A stretch of 64,000 nucleotides of DNA from Ruminococcus sp. (lineage in GTDB: Bacteria > Bacillota > Clostridia > Lachnospirales > Lachnospiraceae): the NCBI GenBank assembly GCA_013911065.1, contig JACERV010000026.1:1-64000 (forward strand), given 5' to 3'. Below are positions 18,089 to 26,573 of this stretch, piece after piece. Under the pieces are notes generated by a model. The model saw only the letters and a list, made by a program, of their open reading frames with translations. It did not search any database and was not told where the DNA came from. Position 1 is the stretch's first letter. The number at the start of each line of letters is the position of its first letter. Both the position numbers and the translations under genes were made by a program.

Positions 18089-21000
18089 TTATGCATTAAA
18101 ATCCTTTTCGGATAAGATAATTCTATCAGCATCATCCGTATTCTTTCCGAATACCCGCTTCACTAGTTTCTTGGCGGAAGCTTTCTGGGAATGATCCATC
18201 GCTTCATCCATAACTTCCTTCACTTCAGCAACCGTCACTGCATGATCTTCTCTTTGCAGTGCATCAATCCTGCTGTAAAGCGCAAGAATCCCCATCTCAT
18301 CAATCCGATAGCCGTTTTCCTGAGCATATGTCTGACCAAAGGTTACAAGCTCATCATTGATAAAAATAGGTACTTCCAAACGGCTGGTAAACTTTCTCCG
18401 GAACTCTCTGTTGGAAGAAAGCAGTCTGTCCAAAGGCTTTCTCTGCTCTTCAAGTACAATCAGCATCTCTCCGGTATCCCGTTCCATTGCCTTGTTCAGC
18501 CTTGCCACTGTTTTCTCGTTCAGCTTTCCTGCTTTTTCAATAATCAGTGCACCGCCATGAAGCTTCGTGAATATATCACTGATCTTTTTCTTATTCAAGG
18601 AATCTCCAGTTACAATCGCAACCTTGCCCTGACGGATATTCCTTTGCTTCTGAATGGCTTTTACAACATCCACTGCTAAAACAGTCTTACCATTTCCCTT
18701 ATTTCCTATAATCAGAAGATTTCCTGTGCGGGAAGTGCCGTTACGGTTCGTACAATTGAGATCCTGCTCTAAAACATCAACAAGCTGTTCGCTCATCCCT
18801 CTTACTGGTACAAAATAGGAGAACAACTTTTTCTGTTCTTCTGTAAGACCGGCTCTAATCCCAATACCGCTCTGAGTCTCCAGATCATAACGGCCGTGTA
18901 CAATAAACCCTGTATCTGACATTGAAAGTGCATTAGAAATATCATCCAAAGGAAGAGGCGCTGTCTTTCCGGTAGCAATCATCTTGGCAGTTTCCTTGCG
19001 GCTCAAAGGAGTTGTCGCGGATAAAATATCCATATCGTCATCGTCCTCATCCGGAATCTCTCTTTCATCCGGCCCGCCGGCATGTTCTGGATTTGGACGG
19101 AACTCCTCTTCAAAGCTTGCCTCAATGTCATCCAAATCATGTTCGGCTACTTCCCCTGAATCATGGTCCTCATAATCCTCTTCGTATGCTTCCTCGTACT
19201 CATCGTCAAAATAATCCTCTTCCTCAGATTCGTCATATTCCTCTTCGCCGAAATCGTCCTCTAACTCGTCGTATTCTTCTTCGTCGAGGTCATCCTCAGA
19301 TTCATCGTATTCCTCTTCGTCGAGGTCATCCTCAGATTCATCATACTCCTCTTCATCGAAATCGTCTTCAGATTCATCGTATTCTTCTTCGAAATCATCC
19401 TCTAACTCGTCATACTCTTCTTCTTCAAAATCATCCTCAGATTCGTCATACTCTTCTTCTTCGAAATCGTCCTCTAATTCATCATACTCCTCTTCATAGG
19501 AATCATCTTCTAATTCGTCATACTCCTCTTCATAGGAATCATCTTCTAATTCGTCATACTCTTCTTCATAAGAATCGTCCTCTAATTCATCATAGTCCTC
19601 TTCATCCAGAACATCCTCATATTCTTCAGAAGGACTATCAGCAAGCGCATCCGATTCCTCTTCAAAATCATCCTCTTCCTCAAGAAAGGCCTCTATATCA
19701 TCAATCCGCAGTTGCTCCGTAATCGCTCCCATATTTTCATGAAGCTCTTCTACTTTTTTCACAGGTGCTGGGACTGGTGCGGCTTCTTCAGGAAGTACTC
19801 CCTCAATCTCATCAATCATGCGCTGTATATCGGGCGGTAGTAATGGCTCCGCCTGTTTTTCTTTATCTTCCATCCTCACCTCTTCCACCGGTTCTTCATC
19901 ACTATCCCAGCCCATCAAAATATCCTCAATACTGAGCTGACCTTCAATCTGATCATTTTCTTCCGGCTTCTTATAGTCTTGCTGTATATTCTCTGCTGTA
20001 GATGGGTCTTCTATTCCATCTGTCCCATCCTTCTCTATATTTTCATCCTCTTCCACTTCTGCATCTTCCGCAGTCTCATCAAGAGGTTCCGCTTTCAGTT
20101 CTTCTAAATCTGTATCAAAAGGCACATCCTTATCATTTTTTCCTGTGAGCTCATTTACAAGTTCGAGGTCAATTACTGATTCAATCTCCTCAATTGCAGT
20201 TTCCAGCCCGGAAACATTTTCCTCTTCATCCGTCTGGTTCTCTGGTTCTTCCTTATCCTCGGGCTCTTCTTTGCTCTTCGGATGCAGAAGGCTCTGCAGA
20301 GCTTCTTCCAGCTTCATAGTACTGCCTATTCCTTTTTTGGTCAATCTCAGTATACTTTCATCCTCCTGAATCGACTCATCGTCCTCTATATCATCCTCAG
20401 CGGAAACTTCTTCAACTTCAGATTCACCTAATGTGCTTTCCTGGAACTCTTCATCGTCTTCCTCATAATCTTCTTCATTCTCTTCAATTCCAGCCTTCAT
20501 ACCTGCCTCAGCTATATTCGCCTTCCTTGCCTGATATTGTGTCAGATCAGGAATCTCCTCCGTTGCCGATTCAACCTTTTCATAACGGTGGTCATATTTT
20601 TCCTGCTGTGAAGGCGTCAATTGCTTGTACTGCATTTTAAGTTCCATTGCTTTATATACGTACTTACCCTCACTGAACCAAAGGATCAAATCATCGCATT
20701 CTTCCAAACACTCTGCCGTCATCCCTGCTTCCTGATATAACCTGGCCAGCTCGAATGCCCACTCCTCAATATACTCTGCCTTCTTAAACTCCTCAAGAGC
20801 TTCAATCTGCTGCTCAATCGGTGCCCTGCGGGCTCTTAGCATCTTATATTTTAAAATGTGCTGATTCGGGTCCTTGGGCGCAACCTGCATAAAATCATCG
20901 TAATAATCTATGGCTTCATCAACATTTCCTGTTTTAAGTGCAAGAGCACATAACCGGTAAATAACTTTTCTGCTGCCTTCCGCACGATGATAAGCAATAT

Positions 21001-21190
21001 TCAGAACCTCATAACTTTTTTGATAGTCTCCACTTCTCTCATATATATCGCTGACATTCACCAGCATTGTAGCATTCCTGACTCTTTTCCAGTCGATGGT
21101 ATCCGCAATCTCTGCCGCTTTGTTATATACACCGCTTTCCATAAGTTCAAGCATCTGTTCTGTCTTTAACTTATATTCGTACTTATCCAC
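18089..21190 (-). CDS. TPR / acidic-repeat / P-loop ATPase multidomain protein
   Basis: About 1,033 aa in three parts. Residues 1-215 are tetratricopeptide-like helical repeats (SGDYQKSYEVLNIAYHRA, TGNVDEAIDYYDDFMQVAPKDPN). Residues ~215-720 are extremely acidic and low-complexity, including tandem 12-13-residue units of the type EEEYDELEDD. Residues ~760-1033 are an AAA-like ATPase core with Walker A in IIGNKGNGKTVL. The start is probably GTG 21190 (VDKYEYKL), spaced correctly from GAGGTG; GTG 21199 overlaps that site. No secretion signal is visible, so it should be cytoplasmic. A sigma-A promoter lies upstream. Function is unknown; a chaperone or partition-like scaffold is only speculation. 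Confidence 0.8.
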   Translation of the reverse strand: MDKYEYKLKTEQMLELMESGVYNKAAEIADTIDWKRVRNATMLVNVSDIYERSGDYQKSYEVLNIAYHRAEGSRKVIYRLCALALKTGNVDEAIDYYDDFMQVAPKDPNQHILKYKMLRARRAPIEQQIEALEEFKKAEYIEEWAFELARLYQEAGMTAECLEECDDLILWFSEGKYVYKAMELKMQYKQLTPSQQEKYDHRYEKVESATEEIPDLTQYQARKANIAEAGMKAGIEENEEDYEEDDEEFQESTLGESEVEEVSAEDDIEDDESIQEDESILRLTKKGIGSTMKLEEALQSLLHPKSKEEPEDKEEPENQTDEEENVSGLETAIEEIESVIDLELVNELTGKNDKDVPFDTDLEELKAEPLDETAEDAEVEEDENIEKDGTDGIEDPSTAENIQQDYKKPEENDQIEGQLSIEDILMGWDSDEEPVEEVRMEDKEKQAEPLLPPDIQRMIDEIEGVLPEEAAPVPAPVKKVEELHENMGAITEQLRIDDIEAFLEEEDDFEEESDALADSPSEEYEDVLDEEDYDELEDDSYEEEYDELEDDSYEEEYDELEDDSYEEEYDELEDDFEEEEYDESEDDFEEEEYDELEDDFEEEYDESEDDFDEEEYDESEDDLDEEEYDESEDDLDEEEYDELEDDFGEEEYDESEEEDYFDDEYEEAYEEDYEDHDSGEVAEHDLDDIEASFEEEFRPNPEHAGGPDEREIPDEDDDDMDILSATTPLSRKETAKMIATGKTAPLPLDDISNALSMSDTGFIVHGRYDLETQSGIGIRAGLTEEQKKLFSYFVPVRGMSEQLVDVLEQDLNCTNRNGTSRTGNLLIIGNKGNGKTVLAVDVVKAIQKQRNIRQGKVAIVTGDSLNKKKISDIFTKLHGGALIIEKAGKLNEKTVARLNKAMERDTGEMLIVLEEQRKPLDRLLSSNREFRRKFTSRLEVPIFINDELVTFGQTYAQENGYRIDEMGILALYSRIDALQREDHAVTVAEVKEVMDEAMDHSQKASAKKLVKRVFGKNTDDADRIILSEKDFNA
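19195..19625 (-). repeat. acidic codon-repeat tract (E/D/Y-rich minisatellite)
   Basis: About ten imperfect 36-39-bp units encoding (E)EEYDE(L/S)EDD(S/F/L)... . Some neighbouring units are almost identical (for example 19480-19590), which points to expansion by slippage or unequal recombination. The opposite strand stays open over it, producing the spurious His/Arg-rich ORF in the track. Confidence 0.8.
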
Positions 21191-21281
21191 AGCACTCACC
21201 TCGTAATATAATAATATTATTTATATCGTTTATCCGGCATACGCCCGTTTATACGCACATGTGCAGATAAATTCTGTCCTT

Positions 21282-21310
21282 AGTTTACCATAAGCACCCC
21301 GTAATGTCAA
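21282..21310 (-). promoter_or_regulatory. sigma-A promoter of the TPR/P-loop gene
   Basis: Minus strand TTGACA, 17-nt spacer, TAAACT, about 90 nt upstream of the proposed start codon. Confidence 0.7.
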
Positions 21311-21314
21311 AAAA

Positions 21315-21344
21315 ATGCATTTCCAATTACTACAGAAAATGCAT
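21315..21344 (-). terminator. terminator-like hairpin upstream of the TPR/P-loop promoter
   Basis: ATGCATTT/AAATGCAT stem followed on the minus strand by seven T. It would end any minus-strand transcript coming from the 22.4-kb promoter. Confidence 0.6.
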
Positions 21345-21554
21345 CTTGATTTTCATTAAAAGCCACCTGTCAACAATACCCTTTATCCGCTGTTTCTCGG
21401 GGTTTTGTCACTAATATAATGCCATAAACCAAATATTTTATAGATATAAAACCTTTATAAAATATACCATTTTACGACGTATAAATACAGTTTTTTATTT
21501 TAGGAAATTTTTGGAAAACGCGTAAGTTTTTTCCGACTTAGTTGTTTACTTAAC

Positions 21555-21630
21555 AAAGGAACTAATCTCCTCACCATTTATTAGTTCCTTTCCCACCACA
21601 AAGCCCGGATTCCTCACCAGATTCCGGGCT
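21555..21630. ncRNA. paired hairpins sharing loop sequence TCCTCACCA (candidate small RNA)
   Basis: Hairpin 1 is AAAGGAACTAAT/ATTAGTTCCTTT (12 bp, 21555-21591). Hairpin 2 is AGCCCGGA/TCCGGGCT (8 bp, about 21602-21630). Both loops contain TCCTCACCA on the plus strand, although the stems are unrelated. A U-rich stretch follows hairpin 2 on the plus strand. Loops of this kind could pair with Shine-Dalgarno sequences, or on the other strand expose GGTGAGGA. No clear plus-strand promoter was found. Confidence 0.35.
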
Positions 21631-21670
21631 GTTCCTATTATTTTTATAGAACTTCTACTGAAGACAACTA

Positions 21671-21702
21671 AGGCCGGTATATATGTTAATATACATCGGC
21701 CT
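21671..21702. repeat. AT-rich hairpin with AGGCCG/CGGCCT base
   Basis: AGGCCGGTATAT/ATATACATCGGCCT with a 2-nt bulge, followed on the plus strand by CAGTTTATTTTATT. It is possibly a terminator. Confidence 0.45.
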
Positions 21703-22245
21703 CAGTTTATTTTATTCAATTTTTTCATTCTATATATTTTATAAATCGGAGGAATCTTTTAATTTATCGTTCCTGTAAGACCTTTACCGCTTTGTTTATT
21801 GACACTTCAGTCTGCTTATTAAATCTACTTACTAAACCTCCTGTTCTTCAATATACAAATCGATTATAGCCAAAACCCAATCACTTTCGTTCTTGGTATC
21901 AATTCATATCTAATTGAACATTGGCATTTCAATTAGGTTGCCTTATTGAACTAATAATTTTCAATAAGTATAATTTTGAAGTATAACACTAAGTTATTCA
22001 TCCTATAACCTTTCAGCTTCCGCAGTATTGTATTGCAATATTCCAGCAGCTCATTCAGTTATTTATTCTATAACCCCGTATACTCTTTATGAATGATATC
22101 CCTTTTATGTTTCTTTACACATTTTAGGAATTTTGTTATATGTGGTATCTATATTCAATACGTTTGCAAATGTTAAATCTTTTATGTTCATCCAGTCTCG
22201 AACGCTCCGACTAATCCTTTTTATTATTCTATGTACTGGATCCCT

Positions 22246-22338
22246 TTATCTTACCATGGTAAAGGTCTCTTCTTCACAGGAACTTCCATTTGCCGTACCA
22301 CTAACATATTGAATTATAAATGATGATGTATTGTCCAT
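22246..22338 (-). CDS. possible 30-aa peptide gene with strong expression signals
   Basis: ATG 22338 has AAGGAGG ten bases upstream and lies about 115 nt after a near-consensus promoter. The predicted peptide begins MDNTSSFIIQYVSG and contains CEEETFTM, with one Cys. After the TAA at 22248-22246 the same frame stays open for another 46 codons (RDPVHRIIKRISRSV...). The short ORF may therefore be a nonsense-truncated gene rather than a true peptide. I do not recognise any family. Confidence 0.35.
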   Translation of the reverse strand: MDNTSSFIIQYVSGTANGSSCEEETFTMVR

Positions 22339-22458
22339 CGGACCCTTGCCTCCTTAATCTTATATTTTAATCCAATTAAACATCTGTTATTTATGTTCTT
22401 TTAGATAATATGCTTTGAAATACTTTTCACTTTTTATTATCTCTTTTGGATTGAGTAC

Positions 22459-22487
22459 ATAATATCACAACATGTTTTATTTGTCAA
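22459..22487 (-). promoter_or_regulatory. near-consensus sigma-A promoter in gene-poor region
   Basis: Minus strand TTGACA, exactly 17 nt, TATTAT. It is one of the best promoter matches in the window, yet no recognised gene follows. Confidence 0.75.
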
Positions 22488-22608
22488 CGCATTTTATATA
22501 TATTTTAAAAGTAAATTTATAATTGTATATATTAGCTTGAATTGTCTGACTACTCCTCTTGAATAAGCAGCCCCTTCTTATTAAAAGTTTGGAGTTTATA
22601 AACAATTC

Positions 22609-22655
22609 TGAAAACGGACAGCAAAAGGGTCAGTCCCTTTTGCTGTCCGTTTTGA
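22609..22655. repeat. dispersed palindromic repeat, copy b (metG 3' side)
   Basis: A perfect 19-bp stem AAAACGGACAGCAAAAGGG/CCCTTTTGCTGTCCGTTTT with a 5-nt loop. It is the longest member of the family and lies just after the metG stop. The T4 at the end suggests it also serves as the metG terminator. Confidence 0.85.
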
Positions 22656-22679
22656 TGTCAATTCTGCTATCTGTTTTGT

Positions 22680-24590
22680 TTAGCAGATTTCCGCTCCCGC
22701 AGGCATTGTCTTTTCTGGTGTCATCAGTGCCAGATTGCCTTCTGCATCTTCTGCGCAGAGAAGCATTCCTTCTGATAATACCCCAGCCAGTTTTGCAGGT
22801 TTCAGGTTTACAAGTACCATTACTTTTTTACCAACCATCTCTTCCGGTTTGTAATAAGCCTTAATACCGGATACGATTTGTTTTACCTGACTTCCAATTT
22901 TTACCTGAGAACAAAGTAATTTTTTGGACTTAGGCACTTCCTCACAGGCTATAATCTCACCAACCTGGAACTGCATTGCTCCGAACTGCTCAAATGTGAT
23001 TTCCGGTTTTGCTTCAATGTCAATCACATTTTCATCTTCCTTGCTTTCTTCCTCTTCATTCACAGGAGGATGAAGTTCCTCTACTTTCTTCAGAACTTCT
23101 TCAATGTCCAGTCTCTGGAACAGTATTTCTGGTTTATCTGTGACGTGACCCTCGTTTAGCTGAGCCAGAATTTTTTCGCTGGTGGATGGCATGAAAGACT
23201 TCAGCAGCTCTGCACCTGCGGATATGCTCTCTATCAGGTTCCAAAGCACGGTCTCCAGTCTGTCTTTTTTCTCCTCATCCTTTGCCAGCACCCATGGCAT
23301 TGTCTCATCAATATATTTATTGCAGCGTTTGAAAAGATTAAAGATTTCTGTGATTGCATCGGCGACACGTAAATCATTCATCTTTGCTTCTACTACTTTT
23401 GGAGTGTTTTCCACAACTCCTTTCAGTTCAGCATCTACAGCTTCTGCTGCCCCCCTATCAGTTACTACACCATCAAAATATTTATTTGTCATAGATACGG
23501 TACGGTTTACCAGATTTCCTAATGTATTTGCCAAATCGGAATTCATACGCTCTACCATCAGTTCCCAGGTGATGACACCATCATTTTCAAAGGGCATTTC
23601 ATGAAGTACAAAATAGCGTACCGCATCTACTCCAAAGAAATCCACCAGCTCATCGGCATACAGTACATTTCCTCTGGATTTGCTCATTTTGCCATCTCCC
23701 TGCAGCAGCCACGGATGTCCAAAAATCTGTTTAGGCAGCGGCAAATCCAAAGCCATCAGGAAAATTGGCCAGTAAATTGTATGGAAACGGATGATATCCT
23801 TTCCAATTAAGTGTAAATCGGCCGGCCAGTCTTTTTTAAACTGTTCCGTACAATTGCCTTCGCAGTCATAACCAATTCCGGTAATATAGTTGGTCAAAGC
23901 GTCCAGCCACACGTAGACAACATGTCTCGGGTCAAAGTCCACAGGAATTCCCCATTTAAAAGACGTCCTGGATACACATAAATCCTGCAGGCCCGGAAGC
24001 AGGAAATTGTTCATCATCTCATTTTTGCGGGATACCGGCTGAATAAATTCAGGATGATTCTGAATGTGCTCAATCAGGCGGTCTGCATACTTGCTCATTT
24101 TGAAGAAGTAGGCTTCCTCTTTCGCCGGCAGCACCTCGCGTCCGCAATCAGGACATTTTCCATCTACAAGCTGTGACTCTGTAAAGAAAGATTCACACGG
24201 AGTACAGTACATCCCTTCATAGTGCCCTTTGTAAATATCTCCCTGGTCATATAACTTTTTAAAGATCTTCTGAACCTGTGTCTCATGATCCGCATCTGTA
24301 GTACGGATAAATTTATCATAAGACGTATTCATTAAATCCCATATTCCTCTAATTTGATCGGCAATCTTATCCACAAACTCTTTGGGTGTAACGCCTGCTT
24401 CTTCTGCCTTCAGCTCAATCTTCTGACCATGCTCATCTGTTCCGGTCTGAAAAAACACATCATAGCCCTGGCTTCTCTTGTACCTTGCAATTGCATCTGC
24501 AAGAACAATCTCATACGTGTTTCCGATATGCGGCTTACCTGACGTATAGGCAATCGCAGTAGTAATGTAATACTTTGGTTTCTGTGACAT
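22680..24590 (-). CDS. metG: methionyl-tRNA synthetase with C-terminal tRNA-binding domain
   Basis: Charges tRNA-Met, cytoplasmic, 636 aa. Class I signatures are the HIGH-like site in SGKPHIGNTYEIVLADA and the KMSKS loop in GDGKMSKSRGN. A zinc knuckle CTPC...CPDCGREV lies around residues 127-150. An anticodon-binding helical domain follows, then an acidic linker, and a C-terminal EMAP/Trbp111-like OB domain (residues ~530-636, QFQVGEIIACEEVPKSKKLLC) that dimerises and boosts tRNA affinity. GGAGAGAG precedes ATG. Expression is controlled by the upstream T-box, so it rises when tRNA-Met is uncharged. Confidence 0.97.
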   Translation of the reverse strand: MSQKPKYYITTAIAYTSGKPHIGNTYEIVLADAIARYKRSQGYDVFFQTGTDEHGQKIELKAEEAGVTPKEFVDKIADQIRGIWDLMNTSYDKFIRTTDADHETQVQKIFKKLYDQGDIYKGHYEGMYCTPCESFFTESQLVDGKCPDCGREVLPAKEEAYFFKMSKYADRLIEHIQNHPEFIQPVSRKNEMMNNFLLPGLQDLCVSRTSFKWGIPVDFDPRHVVYVWLDALTNYITGIGYDCEGNCTEQFKKDWPADLHLIGKDIIRFHTIYWPIFLMALDLPLPKQIFGHPWLLQGDGKMSKSRGNVLYADELVDFFGVDAVRYFVLHEMPFENDGVITWELMVERMNSDLANTLGNLVNRTVSMTNKYFDGVVTDRGAAEAVDAELKGVVENTPKVVEAKMNDLRVADAITEIFNLFKRCNKYIDETMPWVLAKDEEKKDRLETVLWNLIESISAGAELLKSFMPSTSEKILAQLNEGHVTDKPEILFQRLDIEEVLKKVEELHPPVNEEEESKEDENVIDIEAKPEITFEQFGAMQFQVGEIIACEEVPKSKKLLCSQVKIGSQVKQIVSGIKAYYKPEEMVGKKVMVLVNLKPAKLAGVLSEGMLLCAEDAEGNLALMTPEKTMPAGAEIC

Positions 24591-24627
24591 AATACTCTCT
24601 CCTTTATTCTTCTGATTACAAAATAAA

Positions 24628-24753
24628 GAGTCTGGTAAGCCAGACTCTCGCGCCGAAGCGCGGTCGCTTTAGCGGCCATTTTCCTTATGCGCGTAGTGCG
24701 CATCCCCCGGATGGGTTTTATATAATAGGAAACGCAGTTTCCTAATTATATAA
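24628..24753 (-). repeat. cluster of hairpins between T-box terminator and metG
   Basis: Successive palindromes: TTATATAATAGGAAAC/GTTTCCTAATTATATAA (24718-24753), ATGCGC/GCGCAT (24687-24703), GGTCGCT/AGCGGCC with GCGC-CGAA-GCGC (24650-24677), and GAGTCTGG-TAAG-CCAGACTC (24628-24647). T-box leaders normally run from antiterminator to start codon without such material. The block could be an inserted structured element or a second regulatory domain. Confidence 0.65.
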
Positions 24754-25066
24754 AAAAACCGCCTTCTTACTATATAAATAAGAAGACGGATCAATTCCGT
24801 GTTACCACTTCTAGTTCGCTCTGTCCTCACGGACAAAACCTCAGTGAGTGCCTGCCAGCACTCCTCCGCTGTAAAGGGCGGACCCATCGCAGCCTTGCAT
24901 AGAACGCTTTGTCCTGTGTTCGGTGCGCCGCTCAAAAGCCATATTCATCTGCATTTCATCCATCCCTCTCAGCACTGGTCTTTCATTAAAGAACCAACAG
25001 GATTTCTCTGTAAGATGTCCCTCAGACTACTCTCTTCGTCACTGCGTTTATTTTCTAATCTGCTAA
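24754..25066 (-). promoter_or_regulatory. T-box riboswitch controlling metG
   Basis: The minus-strand leader of about 310 nt ends with the T-box sequence AGAAGTGGTAACACGGAATT (around 24793-24812), which pairs with the tRNA acceptor end in this class. It is followed by a strong terminator CCGTCTTCTTA/TAAGAAGGCGG plus T7 (24753-24789). An ATG-containing segment in the stem I region (GGGATGGATGAAATGC) is consistent with a Met specifier, though the exact specifier bulge was not folded. The regulated gene encodes MetRS, matching a tRNA-Met sensor. Confidence 0.9.
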
Positions 25067-25068
25067 AA

Positions 25069-25097
25069 AGCGTATCACAGCCATTTATAAATGTCAA
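25069..25097 (-). promoter_or_regulatory. promoter of the T-box-metG unit
   Basis: Minus strand TTGACA, 17-nt spacer, TACGCT, placing the transcript start just ahead of the T-box leader. Confidence 0.6.
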
Positions 25098-25145
25098 GGG
25101 TGCTTTCATAAACCCTGAATGGTTCCTAAATGATTACTTTAGCCC

Positions 25146-25682
25146 TTACTTTTCACCGTCTACATCTTTTACCTCATGAACAAGATATCCTTTACTGCGA
25201 AGCATTTCCTTTATCATATCTAAGGTCTCTTCATTATCAGCTTCTACCCTGTGATAGTGGTAGTTTGATGTAATATTTTTTAAAGGGCTGGATTTGCCAC
25301 TTTTCATATCTTCTATAAATTCCGCTACTTTCCTTCTGGAATTAATTTGAAGTTCTGCCTCCATGCGTCCATACACCCGGTGATTTACCATGACATTAAC
25401 AACACGGCCCCCTAAATCTACAATAGCGCATAGTTCATTTTCCAGCTCATCGTCTGTATGATGGACCTTGAACACTCTGTATGGGGCATAAGAAGCATTC
25501 AGTATATATCCCCGGTTTGTAGAAATGATATCATATCCGGCTGCCCGGATTAAGGCAATATCCTGTACGATGACCTGCCGGCTCACTTCATAATCCCTGG
25601 CCAATGTCCCGCCGGATACAGGTACCACACTGGTTTTTATTTGATTTATTATGGCATCCCTGCGCTCAGAACCTGTCATCAT
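25146..25682 (-). CDS. niaR: NiaR-type NAD biosynthesis repressor (HTH_11 + 3H domain)
   Basis: A 178-aa nicotinate-responsive transcriptional repressor. N-terminal winged helix (residues 5-60, GGTLARDYEVSRQVIVQDIALIRAAGYDI) and C-terminal 3H domain (residues ~72-170), named for conserved histidines. These are visible here as VHHTDDE, NHRVYGR and HYHRVEA. The family binds nicotinic acid and shuts off nad or niacin-uptake genes. It lies just downstream of nadABC on the same strand, 35 nt after nadC, so it is probably autoregulated in one operon. A dyad within the nadA promoter is the likely operator. Confidence 0.92.
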   Translation of the reverse strand: MMTGSERRDAIINQIKTSVVPVSGGTLARDYEVSRQVIVQDIALIRAAGYDIISTNRGYILNASYAPYRVFKVHHTDDELENELCAIVDLGGRVVNVMVNHRVYGRMEAELQINSRRKVAEFIEDMKSGKSSPLKNITSNYHYHRVEADNEETLDMIKEMLRSKGYLVHEVKDVDGEK

Positions 25683-25717
25683 ATGGTGCTGTCACCTTCC
25701 TTTCTTTCCACTTATCC

Positions 25718-26569
25718 TTACACTGCATGGAGGCTTTTCAGAGAGATATCTAAAATCGGAGCAGAATGTGTCAGAGCTCCGCTGGATACATAATCTACCC
25801 CAAGAGCAGTAATTCTGCTTATATTTTCCTTCGTTACGTTCCCCGAGCATTCGGTCTCTGCCCTTCCATCTATAATACGGATAGCTTCCTGCATCTCTTC
25901 TGTTGTCATATTATCCAGCATAATAATATCGGCACCTGCTTCCACAGCCTCTCTTACCATGTCCAGATTTTCAACCTCAACTTCAATTTTCCTTACAAAG
26001 GAAGCATATGCTTTTGCCATCTGTACCGCCTTTGTCACACTTCCTGCCGCTCCAATATGATTATCCTTTAGCAGCACTCCGTCTGACAAATTATATCTAT
26101 GATTATAACCTCCGCCTGCCCGGACTGCATACTTTTCAAAAATACGCATATTCGGTGTCGTTTTTCTTGTGTCAAGTAACTTTGTTTTTGTACCTTTTAA
26201 AAGTTCCGCTACAGTGTGTGTATAGGTTGCGATTCCGCTCATTCTCTGCAAGTAATTCAGCGCCACCCGTTCACCCGACAAAAGAACCCGGATGTCACCT
26301 GTAACTTTTCCCAGAAGCTGTCCATTCTGCACTTCATCACCGTCTTTACAGTAAAACTCAACCTTTACAGAGTCGTCCAGCAGTTCAAACACTCTTTTAA
26401 ATACTGCCAGCCCGGCAATAATTCCATCCTGCTTGCAGATTAACTCTACCTCTCCTGTAACTGCTTCTTTCATCACTGCATTGGTAGTAACATCTTCGCT
26501 GGAGATATCTTCCTCTAATGCTGCCAAAATCAGGTGGTCAACCTGCAATGTCATTGTAATTTCGTTCAT
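25718..26569 (-). CDS. nadC: nicotinate-nucleotide pyrophosphorylase (carboxylating)
   Basis: Converts quinolinate and PRPP to nicotinate mononucleotide, 283 aa, cytoplasmic. Family landmarks are the N-terminal EEDISSEDVTT, the central LSGERVALNYLQRMSGIAT, TRKTTPNMR, YAVRAGGGYNHRYNLSDGVLLKDNH, and the C-terminal barrel end VDYVSSGALTHSAPILDISL. The nadC ATG is a few bases downstream of the nadB stop, showing tight coupling. It is the third step of the nadA-nadB-nadC operon. Confidence 0.97.
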   Translation of the reverse strand: MNEITMTLQVDHLILAALEEDISSEDVTTNAVMKEAVTGEVELICKQDGIIAGLAVFKRVFELLDDSVKVEFYCKDGDEVQNGQLLGKVTGDIRVLLSGERVALNYLQRMSGIATYTHTVAELLKGTKTKLLDTRKTTPNMRIFEKYAVRAGGGYNHRYNLSDGVLLKDNHIGAAGSVTKAVQMAKAYASFVRKIEVEVENLDMVREAVEAGADIIMLDNMTTEEMQEAIRIIDGRAETECSGNVTKENISRITALGVDYVSSGALTHSAPILDISLKSLHAV

Positions 26570-26573
26570 TTAT

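Larger units (their letters stand above)
21345..22560. other. gene-poor region, about 1.2 kb
   Basis: No ORF of 60 codons is supported. It is AT-rich, and the minus strand contains short protein-like stretches without intact starts (for example NESDWVLAIIDLYIEEQEV, ending near 21840) that look like decayed coding DNA. Three hairpins (21555-21591, 21602-21630, 21671-21702) and one strong promoter with a short ORF (22246-22487) are listed separately. Confidence 0.6.

Noticed and set aside
16021-18135. 704-aa version of the branching enzyme
   Set aside because: The extra N terminus crosses a 10-bp terminator hairpin, and a good ribosome site precedes the internal ATG at 17946.
19012-19722. 236-aa His/Arg/Pro-rich plus-strand ORF
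   Set aside because: Antisense shadow of the acidic repeat tract; open only because the repeat unit is a multiple of three.
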